Shown: positions 1 through 8,459 of the stretch, piece by piece
Layout of the letters: every line of letters starts with the position of its first letter
Position numbering within the stretch: position 1 is the first letter of the stretch
Assembly: GCF_021278985.1 (NCBI RefSeq)
Contig: NZ_CP082833.1
Coordinates: 868,001-932,000, forward strand
From: Citrobacter rodentium NBRC 105723 = DSM 16636
GTDB taxonomy: Bacteria; Pseudomonadota; Gammaproteobacteria; Enterobacterales; Enterobacteriaceae
Direction of reading: 5' to 3'
Length of the DNA: 64,000 nucleotides
The notes under the pieces: generated by a model
The model's input: only the letters and a program-made list of their open reading frames with translations
Database searches by the model: none
What the model was told of the DNA's origin: nothing
Position numbers and translations under genes: made by a program

Positions 1-1206
1 ATGATCCGGATCGCACAGGGTATCACCCGTGGTAACGTCTTTCAGGCCGATCGCCGCAGCGATGTCGCCCGCGCGAACTTCTTTGATCTCTTCACGTTTG
101 TTAGCGTGCATCTGAACGATACGACCGAAACGCTCACGTGCGGATTTCACGGAGTTCAGTACGGTATCACCAGAGTTAACCACACCGGAGTACACGCGGA
201 AGAAGGTCAGGTTACCCACGAACGGGTCGGTAGCGATTTTGAATGCCAGTGCAGAGAAAGGCTCATCGTCGCTAGCGTGACGCTCAGCAGGAGTGTCTTT
301 ACCGTCGTCCAGGATACCGTTGATCGCAGGTACGTCAACCGGGGATGGCAGGTAGTCAACTACCGCATCCAGCATCGCCTGAACACCTTTGTTCTTAAAT
401 GCGGAACCACAGGTTACCAGGATGATTTCGTTGTTCAGAACGCGCTGACGCAGAGCCGTTTTGATCTCTTCTTCAGTCAGTTCTTCACCACCCAGGTATT
501 TTTCCATCAGCTCTTCAGACGCTTCCGCTGCGGACTCGATCAGGTTCTGGTGCCATTCTTCAGCCAGTTCCTGCATGTCAGCCGGGATGTCTTCATAGGT
601 GAAGGTTACGCCAGCATCTGCTTCATTCCAGTTGATGGCTTTCATTTTCACCAGGTCAACAACACCGGTGAACGCTTCTTCAGCGCCAATCGCCAGCTGC
701 AGCGGAACAGGGTTCGCGCCCAGACGGGATTTGATCTGACCAACAACTTTCAGGAAGTTCGCGCCCATGCGGTCCATTTTGTTAACGAACGCAATGCGCG
801 GAACTTTATATTTGTTTGCCTGACGCCATACGGTTTCAGACTGCGGCTGAACACCACCAACTGCGCAGTAAACCATTACCGCACCATCAAGAACACGCAT
901 GGAACGTTCTACTTCGATGGTGAAGTCAACGTGCCCCGGGGTGTCGATGATGTTTACGCGATGCGGTTCATACTGCTTAGCCATACCAGACCAGAATGCA
1001 GTAGTCGCTGCGGAAGTGATGGTAATACCACGTTCCTGCTCCTGCTCCATCCAGTCCATGGTAGCCGCGCCGTCATGAACTTCACCGATTTTATGGTTTA
1101 CACCGGTGTAGAACAGAATACGTTCGGTGGTAGTGGTTTTACCGGCGTCGATGTGCGCACTGATACCGATGTTACGATAGCGTGCGATGGGTGTTGTACG
1201 AGCCAT
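1..1206 (-). CDS. fusA: Elongation factor G (N-terminal part, cut by window edge)
   Basis: Ribosomal translocase GTPase that moves tRNA and mRNA after peptide bond formation and recycles ribosomes with RRF. The 402 codons visible start at ATG 1206-1204 with MARTTPIARYRNIGISAHID, followed by the P-loop AHIDAGKTT and, further in, the G-domain segments DTPGHVDF and NKMD that can be read on the minus strand. The full protein is about 704 residues, so the C-terminal 300 or so lie beyond base 1. It follows rpsG at a 96-base gap in the str operon order rpsL-rpsG-fusA(-tufA). The long open frame on the opposite strand is a coding shadow. Identification is certain; only completeness is limited by the window. 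Confidence 0.98.
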   Translation of the reverse strand, partial: MARTTPIARYRNIGISAHIDAGKTTTTERILFYTGVNHKIGEVHDGAATMDWMEQEQERGITITSAATTAFWSGMAKQYEPHRVNIIDTPGHVDFTIEVERSMRVLDGAVMVYCAVGGVQPQSETVWRQANKYKVPRIAFVNKMDRMGANFLKVVGQIKSRLGANPVPLQLAIGAEEAFTGVVDLVKMKAINWNEADAGVTFTYEDIPADMQELAEEWHQNLIESAAEASEELMEKYLGGEELTEEEIKTALRQRVLNNEIILVTCGSAFKNKGVQAMLDAVVDYLPSPVDVPAINGILDDGKDTPAERHASDDEPFSALAFKIATDPFVGNLTFFRVYSGVVNSGDTVLNSVKSARERFGRIVQMHANKREEIKEVRAGDIAAAIGLKDVTTGDTLCDPDH

Positions 1207-1302
1207 TTGATTCCTCGTTTATCTTTTAGGCGTTCAATTTAAGTAGCCCAAAGCGGGCTGCTTACTCGAAGCGCCCGCCTGGTGACTAAAATTCCGAAGG
1301 GA

Positions 1303-1773
1303 TTACCAACGGTAGTGTGCGAACGCCTTGTTGGCTTCGGCCATACGGTGAACGTCTTCACGTTTCTTAACTGCAGTACCTTTGTTGTCTGCAGCATCAG
1401 TGAGTTCGTTCGCCAGGCGCAGAGCCATGGATTTATCACCGCGTTTACGAGCAGCTTCAACGATCCAACGCATTGCCAGAGCATTACGACGGACCGGACG
1501 GACTTCAACTGGAACCTGATAAGTAGAACCACCAACGCGGCGGGACTTAACTTCGACAGTCGGACGCACGTTTTCGAGAGCGACTTCGAAAGCTTCCAGT
1601 TCAGATTTACCAGAACGCTGAGCCAGGGTCTCCAGCGCGCTGTATACGATAGTTTCTGCAGTAGATTTTTTACCATCTACCATCAGGATATTGACAAATT
1701 TAGCCAGCAGTTCTGATCCGAACTTCGGATCCGGCAGAATTTTACGCTGACCAATGACGCGACGACGTGGCAT
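1303..1773 (-). CDS. rpsG: 30S ribosomal protein S7
   Basis: S7 is the primary assembly protein of the 30S head. It binds the 3' major domain of 16S rRNA and contacts E-site tRNA. The 156-residue product starts MPRRRVIGQRKILPDPKFGS and ends HYRW. This is the usual enterobacterial length; E. coli K-12 carries a longer 179-residue form because its stop codon is lost. ATG 1773 lies a short way behind a GGAGTATTTCC Shine-Dalgarno stretch. In E. coli, S7 also represses translation of its own cistron by binding the rpsL-rpsG intercistronic mRNA, and a gap of the same 96-base length is present here. Confidence 0.99.
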   Translation of the reverse strand: MPRRRVIGQRKILPDPKFGSELLAKFVNILMVDGKKSTAETIVYSALETLAQRSGKSELEAFEVALENVRPTVEVKSRRVGGSTYQVPVEVRPVRRNALAMRWIVEAARKRGDKSMALRLANELTDAADNKGTAVKKREDVHRMAEANKAFAHYRW

Positions 1774-1869
1774 GGAAATACTCCGTTGTTAATTCAGGAT
1801 TGTCCAAAACTCTACGAGTTTAGTTTGACATTTAAGTTAAAACGTTTGGCCTTACTTAACGGAGAACCA
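1774..1869 (-). promoter_or_regulatory. rpsL-rpsG intercistronic region, probable S7 autoregulatory site
   Basis: Exactly 96 bases separate the rpsL stop from the rpsG start. In E. coli the equivalent 96-nucleotide mRNA segment folds into the S7 target that couples and represses rpsG translation. The location and length are seen here; the function is inferred from E. coli, and I did not compute the fold. Confidence 0.6.
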
Positions 1870-2347
<478 letters not shown>

Positions 2348-2369
2348 GAAATATACAACGATCGCGCCG

Positions 2370-2657
2370 TCACCAGGCCAACTGGCTGGCGTGCGCGACC
2401 GTGAGTCTGACGAAATCAGTATAGCTAACCCTGACGACGCTGTCTGAAATTTGACCAGTTAAACCGCGAGCGTCAATGTCTTCTTGCAGGGCGTATACGG
2501 TTATGGGGGCATTACGCAGCGTTTCAAGGTAGCGGCTGCCTTCTATGGCGGCGATGACGCCATCCTGAAGTAACAGAAGCGCATCGCCTTCCGCAAGTAA
2601 ACGCAGCAAAGAGGAGAAGTCGGAATGCCACGGCGAGCGGCGTAACGTATGCAGCAT
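2370..2657 (-). CDS. tusB: tRNA 2-thiouridine synthesis sulfurtransferase subunit TusB
   Basis: Small subunit of the TusBCD heterohexamer that relays persulfide sulfur from TusA to TusE and on to MnmA for s2U34 formation in tRNA Lys, Glu and Gln. The 95-residue protein (MLHTLRRSPWHSDFSSLL..SQLAW) has the DsrH-family length and fold pattern, with the LLLLQDGVIAA strand-turn typical of the family. It is the last of three packed genes; tusC ends 7 bases upstream. Catalytic cysteine is not expected in TusB, and none is obvious. Confidence 0.95.
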   Translation of the reverse strand: MLHTLRRSPWHSDFSSLLRLLAEGDALLLLQDGVIAAIEGSRYLETLRNAPITVYALQEDIDARGLTGQISDSVVRVSYTDFVRLTVAHASQLAW

Positions 2658-2664
2658 GCGAACC

Positions 2665-3024
2665 TCAGAATCTCAGGATAACGTCGTAACGGCCAAGCTC
2701 ACGGCGCAGCGCTTCAGGTTCAAGCGCCGTCGCCGCCACCACAAAACGCGCGTCGTCGCCAAGACCGCGTTCGCGCAGCGAAGCGGCGCACAACCAGCAC
2801 TGTTCGATGTCATACAGCGCCAGCAGTTTAAAGGTTGCGATATAGTCGCGCGCCAGCACCACGCCCGGCTTTTGCCCTTCCAGAATCTGAAATACGCCGT
2901 CGCCAATAAAAAAGACGCCAGGCTCGTCCGTCAGCGCTGACGTCGCCAGCAGCGCGTCCAGCCCTTCCCGACCCGATGCGCTGCCGTGCGGCGCCGAGGA
3001 AAAAACAAAGGCGATTTTATTCAT
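2665..3024 (-). CDS. tusC: tRNA 2-thiouridine synthesis sulfurtransferase subunit TusC
   Basis: DsrF-like subunit of the TusBCD sulfur relay complex. The 119-residue product starts MNKIAFVFSSAPHGSASGRE and has the family glycine-rich first loop after beta-1 and the VFFIGDGVFQIL segment. The ATG at 3024 overlaps the last base of tusD, consistent with translational coupling and equal production of the subunits. Length and sequence are those of the E. coli protein. Confidence 0.96.
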   Translation of the reverse strand: MNKIAFVFSSAPHGSASGREGLDALLATSALTDEPGVFFIGDGVFQILEGQKPGVVLARDYIATFKLLALYDIEQCWLCAASLRERGLGDDARFVVAATALEPEALRRELGRYDVILRF

Positions 3025-3410
3025 CAGAACTGCACCACCCGATCGCAGGTCAGCGAGGCTTCCGCCAGCGCGCCGAGACCGCTTAGCGTAAAGCCGGGCT
3101 GAAGATTGGCGGATGCCAGCCCCAGCCGTCCCGCTTCGGTTTCATCAACCACGCCGCGACGCAGCGCCGCAGCGACGCAGATGTTCAGCGCGACGCCATG
3201 CTGACAATTCAGCTGTTGCCAGGCGCGAACCAGATCGACCTCATCGCTGGCCGGCGAGGTGAGCTGGTTGGCGTTATACACCCCTTCGCGATAGAAAAAG
3301 ACGCTGCTCAGCGTGTGGCCTTCCTCAATCACTGCCCGGGCAAACTGCAACGCGCTGCTCGCCTGCTGGGTGCCATAAGCCGGACCCGTCACCATGATGG
3401 CAAAACGCAT
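3024..3410 (-). CDS. tusD: tRNA 2-thiouridine synthesis sulfurtransferase subunit TusD
   Basis: DsrE-like catalytic subunit of TusBCD that accepts persulfide sulfur from TusA. It has 128 residues, starting MRFAIMVTGPAYGTQQASSA. The catalytic Cys is at position 78 in ALNICVAAALRRGV, as in E. coli. It overlaps both neighbours (yheO upstream and tusC downstream) by single bases, so yheO-tusD-tusC-tusB reads as one tightly coupled unit ahead of the str promoter. Confidence 0.97.
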   Translation of the reverse strand: MRFAIMVTGPAYGTQQASSALQFARAVIEEGHTLSSVFFYREGVYNANQLTSPASDEVDLVRAWQQLNCQHGVALNICVAAALRRGVVDETEAGRLGLASANLQPGFTLSGLGALAEASLTCDRVVQF

Positions 3411-4132
3411 TACTTATCTTGCCCCTGGAAGTCGCCGCTTTTGAACTGGCGAATATAGAGGTACACGGTGTGCTTGGAGATATTCAGGCGATCCGCCACC
3501 TGATTGATCGCGTCTTTAATATCGAAAATACCTTTCTCGTACAGGTTCAGCACGATCTGGCGATTCTTGGCGTTGTTAGAGACGTTACGATCGGCGTTCA
3601 CCTCTTCAATGGTGAACTCCAGCGTCTGGGTCACCAGATCTTCCACAGACGAGGCAAAGTTAACCGCCGATCCCACTTCCGGCGTTTCCGGCGGAATAAA
3701 GGTGTTCATGATTTGCGAGAACGGCACATCAAGGTTCATGTTGATGCACAGCAGGCCAATCACGCGATGCTCACGATTGCGAATGGCAATCGTCACTGAC
3801 TTCATCAGAACGCCGCTTTTCGCACGGGTAAAGTAGCACTTTGACACGCTGCTATCCGCACCGGTCATATCGTGCAGCATACGTAACGCAAGGTCGGTAA
3901 TCGGCGAACCGATTTTACGCCCCGTGTGTTCGCCATTGGCGATGCGAATAGCGGAGCATTTCAAGTCCTGCAAAGAGTGCAATACGATTTCACAGTGGGA
4001 ACCAATGAGCATCGCTAACCCGTCCACCACCGCTTCGTAGGATTTCAGAATATCAAAATCGGTCTGGTCGAAAGGACGTTGATCCAGCAAATCTAATTCA
4101 CTGGTTTCGTTGGTTAAAAGCGACCTGGACAT
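3410..4132 (-). CDS. yheO: YheO-like PAS/HTH transcriptional regulator
   Basis: Putative DNA-binding regulator with a YheO-like PAS domain in about residues 25-140 and a C-terminal helix-turn-helix (VADRLNISKHTVYLYIRQF). The E. coli homologue is uncharacterised; DauR-type relatives control amino-acid catabolism genes. The start is ATG 4132 (MSRSLLTNETSELDLLDQRP, 240 residues, family length). A GTG four codons earlier sits on the GGAGTG ribosome site itself and is unlikely to be used. It is the first gene of the run leading into tusDCB and may share their transcript. Confidence 0.92.
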   Translation of the reverse strand: MSRSLLTNETSELDLLDQRPFDQTDFDILKSYEAVVDGLAMLIGSHCEIVLHSLQDLKCSAIRIANGEHTGRKIGSPITDLALRMLHDMTGADSSVSKCYFTRAKSGVLMKSVTIAIRNREHRVIGLLCINMNLDVPFSQIMNTFIPPETPEVGSAVNFASSVEDLVTQTLEFTIEEVNADRNVSNNAKNRQIVLNLYEKGIFDIKDAINQVADRLNISKHTVYLYIRQFKSGDFQGQDK

Positions 4133-4258
4133 GAAAAAAAACACTCCTTTTCAGGAGCCTGTCGTTATGTTTTCAGGGCAGGCTCAGTAAATATGCGGAT
4201 GGTTAAATTAATACAGTGGAGGTTCCACTTTCCACAACTAATTATATCCGGCCTGCAA

Positions 4259-4291
4259 TAAAAAAACCGCCGCTCTGTTCGGCGGCGGTTC
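4259..4291 (-). terminator. Rho-independent terminator of fkpA
   Basis: Minus-strand inverted repeat AACCGCCGC..GCGGCGGTT (4265-4290) followed by seven Ts, just past the fkpA stop. It is a strong GC stem with a U-tract. Confidence 0.9.
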
Positions 4292-4298
4292 TCAGCTT

Positions 4299-5123
4299 TT
4301 ATTTTTTAGCAGCATCGGCGGCTTTGGCGTCAGCTTTTGCCGCGGCTTCTGGCTTCGCATCCGCTTTCGGCGCCGGTTTGATATCCAGCAGTTCTACGTC
4401 GAATACCAGCGTGGAGTTAGCCGGGATACCCGGAACGCCGGTTTTGCCGTATGCCAGATCCGGCGGAATGACCAGCTTGATCTTACCGCCTTTCTTAATG
4501 TTCTTCAGGCCTTCAGTCCAGCCCGGAATCACGCCGTCCAGACGGAAGGAGAGCGGTTCGCCGCGGGTGTAGGAGTTATCAAACTCTTTACCGTCGATCA
4601 GGGTGCCTTTGTAGTTCACCACTACGGTGTCGCTGTCTTTCGGCGCTTCGCCGGTACCGGCTTTCTCTACTTTATACAGCAGGCCAGTAGAAGAGGTTTT
4701 CACATCTTTCTCTTTGGCGAACTTATCGCGGTACTCTTTACCTTTGGCTTCGTTTTCAGCCGCGTCTTTTTCCATCTTCGCCTGAGCGGAAGACTTCACG
4801 CGCGCTTCAAACGCCTGCAGGGTCTGTTCGATTTCCTGGTCAGTCAGTTTGCTCTTGTCGGCAAACGCGTCCTGGACACCAGCGATCAGCTGATTTTTAT
4901 CCAGTTTGATACCCAGCTTTTCCTGCTCTTTGAGCGAGTTTTCCATATAACGACCCAGCGAAGCGCCCAGCGCGTAAGCTGATTTCTGATCGTCATTTTT
5001 AAACGCGGCCTTACTGTCCGCCGCGGCAGCCGGTTTCGCCGCTTCAGCAGCGAAGGTCATCGGGGCGTGCAGCGCAACGGCCATCGTGGTTGCCAGCAGC
5101 GTGGCTTTAAACAATGATTTCAT
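4299..5123 (-). CDS. fkpA: Periplasmic FKBP-type peptidyl-prolyl isomerase FkpA
   Basis: Periplasmic chaperone and proline isomerase of the envelope stress response. The start chosen is ATG 5123 (MKSLFKATLLATTMAVALHA), which gives a clean Sec signal peptide ending ..MTFA-AEAAK and 274 residues, near the 270 of E. coli; the 36 codons upstream would destroy the signal peptide. An N-terminal dimerisation and chaperone part (about 40-150) is followed by the FKBP domain with VVVNYKGTLIDGKEFDNSY and the end LVFDVELLDI. The tail is an Ala/Lys/Asp-rich repeat. It is divergent from slyX. A sigma-E-like promoter lies at 5238-5266 and a terminator at 4259-4291. Confidence 0.97.
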   Translation of the reverse strand: MKSLFKATLLATTMAVALHAPMTFAAEAAKPAAAADSKAAFKNDDQKSAYALGASLGRYMENSLKEQEKLGIKLDKNQLIAGVQDAFADKSKLTDQEIEQTLQAFEARVKSSAQAKMEKDAAENEAKGKEYRDKFAKEKDVKTSSTGLLYKVEKAGTGEAPKDSDTVVVNYKGTLIDGKEFDNSYTRGEPLSFRLDGVIPGWTEGLKNIKKGGKIKLVIPPDLAYGKTGVPGIPANSTLVFDVELLDIKPAPKADAKPEAAAKADAKAADAAKK

Positions 5124-5237
5124 CCATATCTCCAGGGCCGGGGCATCTCGCCCCGAGGTTAGCTTCATATCCAGAAGCGTACTATAAATCGTTGTTGAAC
5201 AAATCAACATAAGGACATGCCTTAATCTCACCTCTTT

Positions 5238-5266
5238 TCAGACACTTTTTGTTTAAATTAGTTTCG
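5238..5266 (-). promoter_or_regulatory. Probable sigma-E promoter of fkpA
   Basis: On the minus strand, GAAACT (5265-5260) and TCTGA (5242-5238) are 17 bases apart, about 115 bases before the fkpA ATG. This fits the sigma-E pattern GAACTT/TCNNA, and fkpA is a known sigma-E regulon member in E. coli. The element is seen; its use is inferred. Confidence 0.65.
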
Positions 5267-5345
5267 GCGAGGGAGAACAGGGCTATGCAAACCGACAGAT
5301 TGCAGTAGAATCCGCCGCAACCCAGGACAATCAATGAGGTGCATC

Positions 5346-5564
5346 ATGCAGGATACCACAATGGAAGCGCGTCTGGCCGAGCTGGAAAGTCGTCTGGCTT
5401 TTCAGGAGATCACCATTGAGGAGCTCAACGCGACGGTCACCGCCCATGAGATGGAAATGGCCAAATTACGCGATCATCTGCGTCTGCTGACGGAGAAACT
5501 TAAGGCCAGCCAGCCGTCTAACATCGCCTCACAGGCGGAAGAGACGCCGCCGCCGCACTATTGA
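5346..5564 (+). CDS. slyX: SlyX family protein
   Basis: Small cytoplasmic coiled-coil protein of unknown function, named only for its position next to slyD. The 72 residues (MQDTTMEARLAELESRLAFQ..TPPPHY) form heptad-rich helices over about residues 6-55 with a Pro-rich tail. The start at 5346 follows GAGGTGCATC and gives the E. coli length; an ATG four codons upstream overlaps that ribosome site. It is divergent from fkpA and convergent with slyD, with a terminator directly behind. Confidence 0.93.
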   Translation: MQDTTMEARLAELESRLAFQEITIEELNATVTAHEMEMAKLRDHLRLLTEKLKASQPSNIASQAEETPPPHY

Positions 5565-5568
5565 GACG

Positions 5569-5597
5569 TAAAAAAAGCGGGCGATGCCCGCTTTTTT
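5569..5597. terminator. Terminator behind slyX
   Basis: AAAAAAGCGGGC-GAT-GCCCGCTTTTTT directly after the slyX stop. The A-rich and T-rich flanks make it potentially bidirectional, but slyD transcripts must first cross the ERIC element to reach it. Confidence 0.9.
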
Positions 5598-5621
5598 GTA
5601 TCCGCTCATTTACAGAGCAAA

Positions 5622-5749
5622 TAATACCCTATGGATTTCAAGTCACAGCAAGGCGGCAAGCTTGAGAAATCCGGTCACATAGATACCTGGGTGACCGGGT
5701 TTCGACAGCGTCGCCAACGCCGCGGTGGCTGGAAAGACGACGGGTATTA
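5622..5749. repeat. ERIC (IRU) element between slyX and slyD
   Basis: A 128-base element with terminal inverted repeats TAATACCC (5622-5629) and GGGTATTA (5742-5749), continued as an imperfect inverted repeat inward. The core contains the ERIC hallmarks AAGGCGGCAAG, GAAATCC and a central imperfect palindrome (GGTCAC..GTGACC) in the canonical order. The length is close to the canonical 126-127 bases. The right terminal repeat contains the TAA stop codon of slyD (minus strand, 5749-5747). Confidence 0.85.
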
Positions 5750-6349
5750 GTGGCAACCGCAGCCGCCATTACCTTTACCGCCGCCACCGCAGCAGCCTTC
5801 GCCGCCGTGCTGGTGACCGTGGTCATGGCCGTGACCGCCGCAGCAGCCGTCGTGACCGTGGTCATGATCGTGGTCGTGGCCGTGCGCGCCGTGAACGTGG
5901 CCGTGAGCCAGCTCTTCTTCGGTCGCTTCGCGGATCGCCACCACTTCAACGTTAAATTTCAGATTCTGACCTGCCAGCATGTGGTTGCCGTCAACCACAA
6001 CGTGATCGTCTTCCACTTCGGTAATTTCTACCGGCACCGGACCCTGGTCGGTTTCCGCCAGGAAGCGCATGCCAACCTGCAGTTCGTCAACGCCCATAAA
6101 GACGTCTTTAGGCACGCGCTGCACCAGGTTTTCGTCATACTGACCGTAAGCGTCGTTCGCGCCGACTGCCACATCGAATTTGTCGCCGACGTCATGACCT
6201 TCCAGGGCGGTTTCCAGACCAGAGATCAGGGAACCGTGGCCGTGCAGGTAGTCCAGCGGCGCACTCACCGGAGACTCATCAACCAACACACCGTCTTCTG
6301 TACGTACCTGATAGGCCAGGCTGACCACCAGGTCTTTTGCTACTTTCAT
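5747..6349 (-). CDS. slyD: FKBP-type prolyl isomerase and metallochaperone SlyD
   Basis: Cytoplasmic prolyl isomerase and chaperone that also supplies Ni2+ for hydrogenase maturation with HypB and is needed for phiX174 lysis protein E. The 200-residue product has an FKBP domain interrupted by the insert-in-flap chaperone domain (about 76-120), then a metal-binding tail from about residue 150 very rich in His, Cys and Gly (HGHDHDHDHGHDGCCGGHGH). It ends GGCGCH, slightly longer than the 196 residues of E. coli. It starts at ATG 6349 after GGAGATATC. Its stop codon lies inside the ERIC terminal repeat. Confidence 0.98.
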   Translation of the reverse strand: MKVAKDLVVSLAYQVRTEDGVLVDESPVSAPLDYLHGHGSLISGLETALEGHDVGDKFDVAVGANDAYGQYDENLVQRVPKDVFMGVDELQVGMRFLAETDQGPVPVEITEVEDDHVVVDGNHMLAGQNLKFNVEVVAIREATEEELAHGHVHGAHGHDHDHDHGHDGCCGGHGHDHGHQHGGEGCCGGGGKGNGGCGCH

Positions 6350-6443
6350 GATATCTCCTGAGCGTGGGAAAATTGCTGGCGCAGATTGTAGCGGAAATCT
6401 GCACCCGTGTACCCTTTAGCTTAAAAAATCTCGGGGCATATCG

Positions 6444-6644
6444 CTAGTCTGGATGAAAGATCCCGATCACTTGTTCATCTTTGCGAACATGATCGCGCGC
6501 TTCTTTATCCGCTTCGCGCATTTGATGACCGCACTTAACGCACTCAACAATATCGATATTATTCTCGCGCCACATCGCCAGCGAATCCTGCGCCTGGCAG
6601 GAGGGACATTTTGCCCCGGCAATAAAACGTTTACGGATTGTCAT
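6444..6644 (-). CDS. yheV: YheV family putative zinc-ribbon protein
   Basis: A 66-residue protein of unknown function with two CxxC pairs, CPSCQAQD near residue 13 and CVKCGHQM near residue 35, a typical zinc ribbon. The sequence (MTIRKRFIAGAKCPSCQAQD..GIFHPD) and length match the conserved enterobacterial YheV. It follows kefB by 9 bases and is probably the last gene of kefG-kefB-yheV. Confidence 0.93.
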   Translation of the reverse strand: MTIRKRFIAGAKCPSCQAQDSLAMWRENNIDIVECVKCGHQMREADKEARDHVRKDEQVIGIFHPD

Positions 6645-6653
6645 ACTGATCCC

Positions 6654-8459
6654 CTACTCAAATTCATCCCAGCCGTCCAGCTGGCGTCGTTCCTGCTGCA
6701 TCTCACGCTGAAAAATCTCCTCCAGCTCGCGTCTGGCCTCTCTGGCGCGGGATATTTGTACCGTATCGGCGTGCATCGGAATCAGCTCCCGCAGCATCCG
6801 CATATCCAGCCGCCGAAAGTGCAACTGCGCCCGCTGCGCCTGATGGGGGTGCATTCCCAGCGACACCAGCGTTTTACGCCCCAGCTCCAGCGCACTGGAG
6901 AAGGTTTCGCGGGAAAACTGCGTGACGCCCGCCTGTAATAACTCATGGGCTTCCACACGTCCACGCGCCCGGGCAAGAATATGCAGATGCGGAAAATGCT
7001 GCTGGCAGAGCGCCACCAGCTTCATCGTATCTTCCGGGTCGTTACAGGTAATAACGATCGATTCGGCCGCCTCTGCTCCCGCGGAACGCAGAAGATCCAC
7101 CTGCGTCGCGTCGCCGTAGTAAACCTTATAGCCATATTTACGCATCAGGTTAACCGCGCTGATGTCGCGCTCAAGCACGGTGATGCGCATCCTGTTGGCC
7201 ATCAGCAGACGTCCAATCACCTGACCGAAACGACCGAACCCCACCACAATGACCTGCGGTTTGTCGTCATCAACCCACGGTTTTTCATCCGCCTCATCCG
7301 GACCATTAAACTGGCGGGACAGGCGCTTGTCGATAAGCTTCATCAGCATCGGCGTGGTCATCATCGACAGCGTGACGGTAACCAGTAACAGCGCCATCTG
7401 ATCCCCCTGAAACAACCGCTGCGACGACGCCGTCGAAAACAGCACAAAAGCGAACTCCCCACCCTGGCTCAGCACGCCCGCAAACTGCATTCTCTCTGAG
7501 CTACGCAGGCCGTACACCCGCGCCAGCCCGTACAGCACCAGCGTTTTTACCGCCACCAGCGCCAGCACGCTCGCCACCACCCACGGCAGATGGGTATACA
7601 GCACGCCCAGATTCAGCGACATCCCCACGGAGATAAAAAACAGACCGAGCAGCAGTCCCTTAAACGGATCGATGGACGTCTCCAGCTCGTGGCGATATTC
7701 GCTCTCCGCCAGCAGCACGCCGGCGATAAAAGTGCCGAGCGCCATCGACAGCCCCAGCGCATCCATAAACAAAGCGGACCCTAATACCAGCAGCAGCGTG
7801 GCGGCGGTAAATACCTCGCGCACGCCGGAGGCGGCAATAAAGCGGAACACCGGACGCAGCAGGTAGCGTCCGCCAATCAGCATCACGGCAAAGGCCAGCA
7901 CCTTCATGCCGACTTTCATCCAGTCGAAATGTTCGTCAGCGGAACCGGCCAGCAGCGGCACCAGCGCCAGCGCAGGGATCACCGCTAAGTCCTGAAACAG
8001 CAGTACGGAAAAGCCAAGCTGCCCGGACTCGCTACGGTTCATGCCTTTCTCACGCATTAATTGCAGCGCCATCGCGGTTGAGGACATGGCAAGACCAATC
8101 CCGCCGACCACCCCCGCCTGCCAGGAAAAACCAGTCAGTATCAGCAATCCGGCCAGTAGCGCCGCGCTGAACAGAACCTGCGCCGCCCCGACGCCAAAGA
8201 TCGAGCGCCGAAGCTGCCAGAGCTTCGCCGGATTCAGCTCCAGGCCGATGATAAACATCAGAAATACGACGCCCAGCTCAGAAAAATGCAGGATTTCGTC
8301 GACGTCGCTGATAAATCCCAGCCCCCACGGGCCGATGGCGATGCCCGCCAGCAGATAGCCCAATACCGCGCCGATACCGAGCCGGGAGGCCAGCGGCACC
8401 GCCGCCACCGCCGCGAAGAGAAACAGCACGCCTGCCAGCAATAAATCAGAACCTTCCAT
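6654..8459 (-). CDS. kefB: Glutathione-regulated potassium-efflux system protein KefB
   Basis: Inner-membrane K+ efflux antiporter of the CPA2 family, gated by glutathione adducts. It protects against electrophiles such as methylglyoxal by acidifying the cytoplasm. The 601 residues from ATG 8459 (MEGSDLLLAGVLFLFAAVAA) form a membrane domain of about 12-13 segments to residue 380 containing the LLFQDLAVIP motif. A cytosolic RCK (KTN) domain follows, with VVGFGRFGQVIG. The 43 codons in front of this ATG overlap kefG and are not used; the stop of kefG and this start share one base (TGATG), typical of coupling to its activator. Confidence 0.98.
   Translation of the reverse strand: MEGSDLLLAGVLFLFAAVAAVPLASRLGIGAVLGYLLAGIAIGPWGLGFISDVDEILHFSELGVVFLMFIIGLELNPAKLWQLRRSIFGVGAAQVLFSAALLAGLLILTGFSWQAGVVGGIGLAMSSTAMALQLMREKGMNRSESGQLGFSVLLFQDLAVIPALALVPLLAGSADEHFDWMKVGMKVLAFAVMLIGGRYLLRPVFRFIAASGVREVFTAATLLLVLGSALFMDALGLSMALGTFIAGVLLAESEYRHELETSIDPFKGLLLGLFFISVGMSLNLGVLYTHLPWVVASVLALVAVKTLVLYGLARVYGLRSSERMQFAGVLSQGGEFAFVLFSTASSQRLFQGDQMALLLVTVTLSMMTTPMLMKLIDKRLSRQFNGPDEADEKPWVDDDKPQVIVVGFGRFGQVIGRLLMANRMRITVLERDISAVNLMRKYGYKVYYGDATQVDLLRSAGAEAAESIVITCNDPEDTMKLVALCQQHFPHLHILARARGRVEAHELLQAGVTQFSRETFSSALELGRKTLVSLGMHPHQAQRAQLHFRRLDMRMLRELIPMHADTVQISRAREARRELEEIFQREMQQERRQLDGWDEFE

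Noticed and set aside
1..1242. 413-codon open frame on the plus strand
   Set aside because: Exact antisense of fusA; its predicted protein has no family features, and highly expressed fusA codons create the open frame.
5725..5955. Arg-rich small frame opposite the SlyD tail
   Set aside because: Complement of the His/Gly/Cys-rich metal-binding tail; composition artefact.
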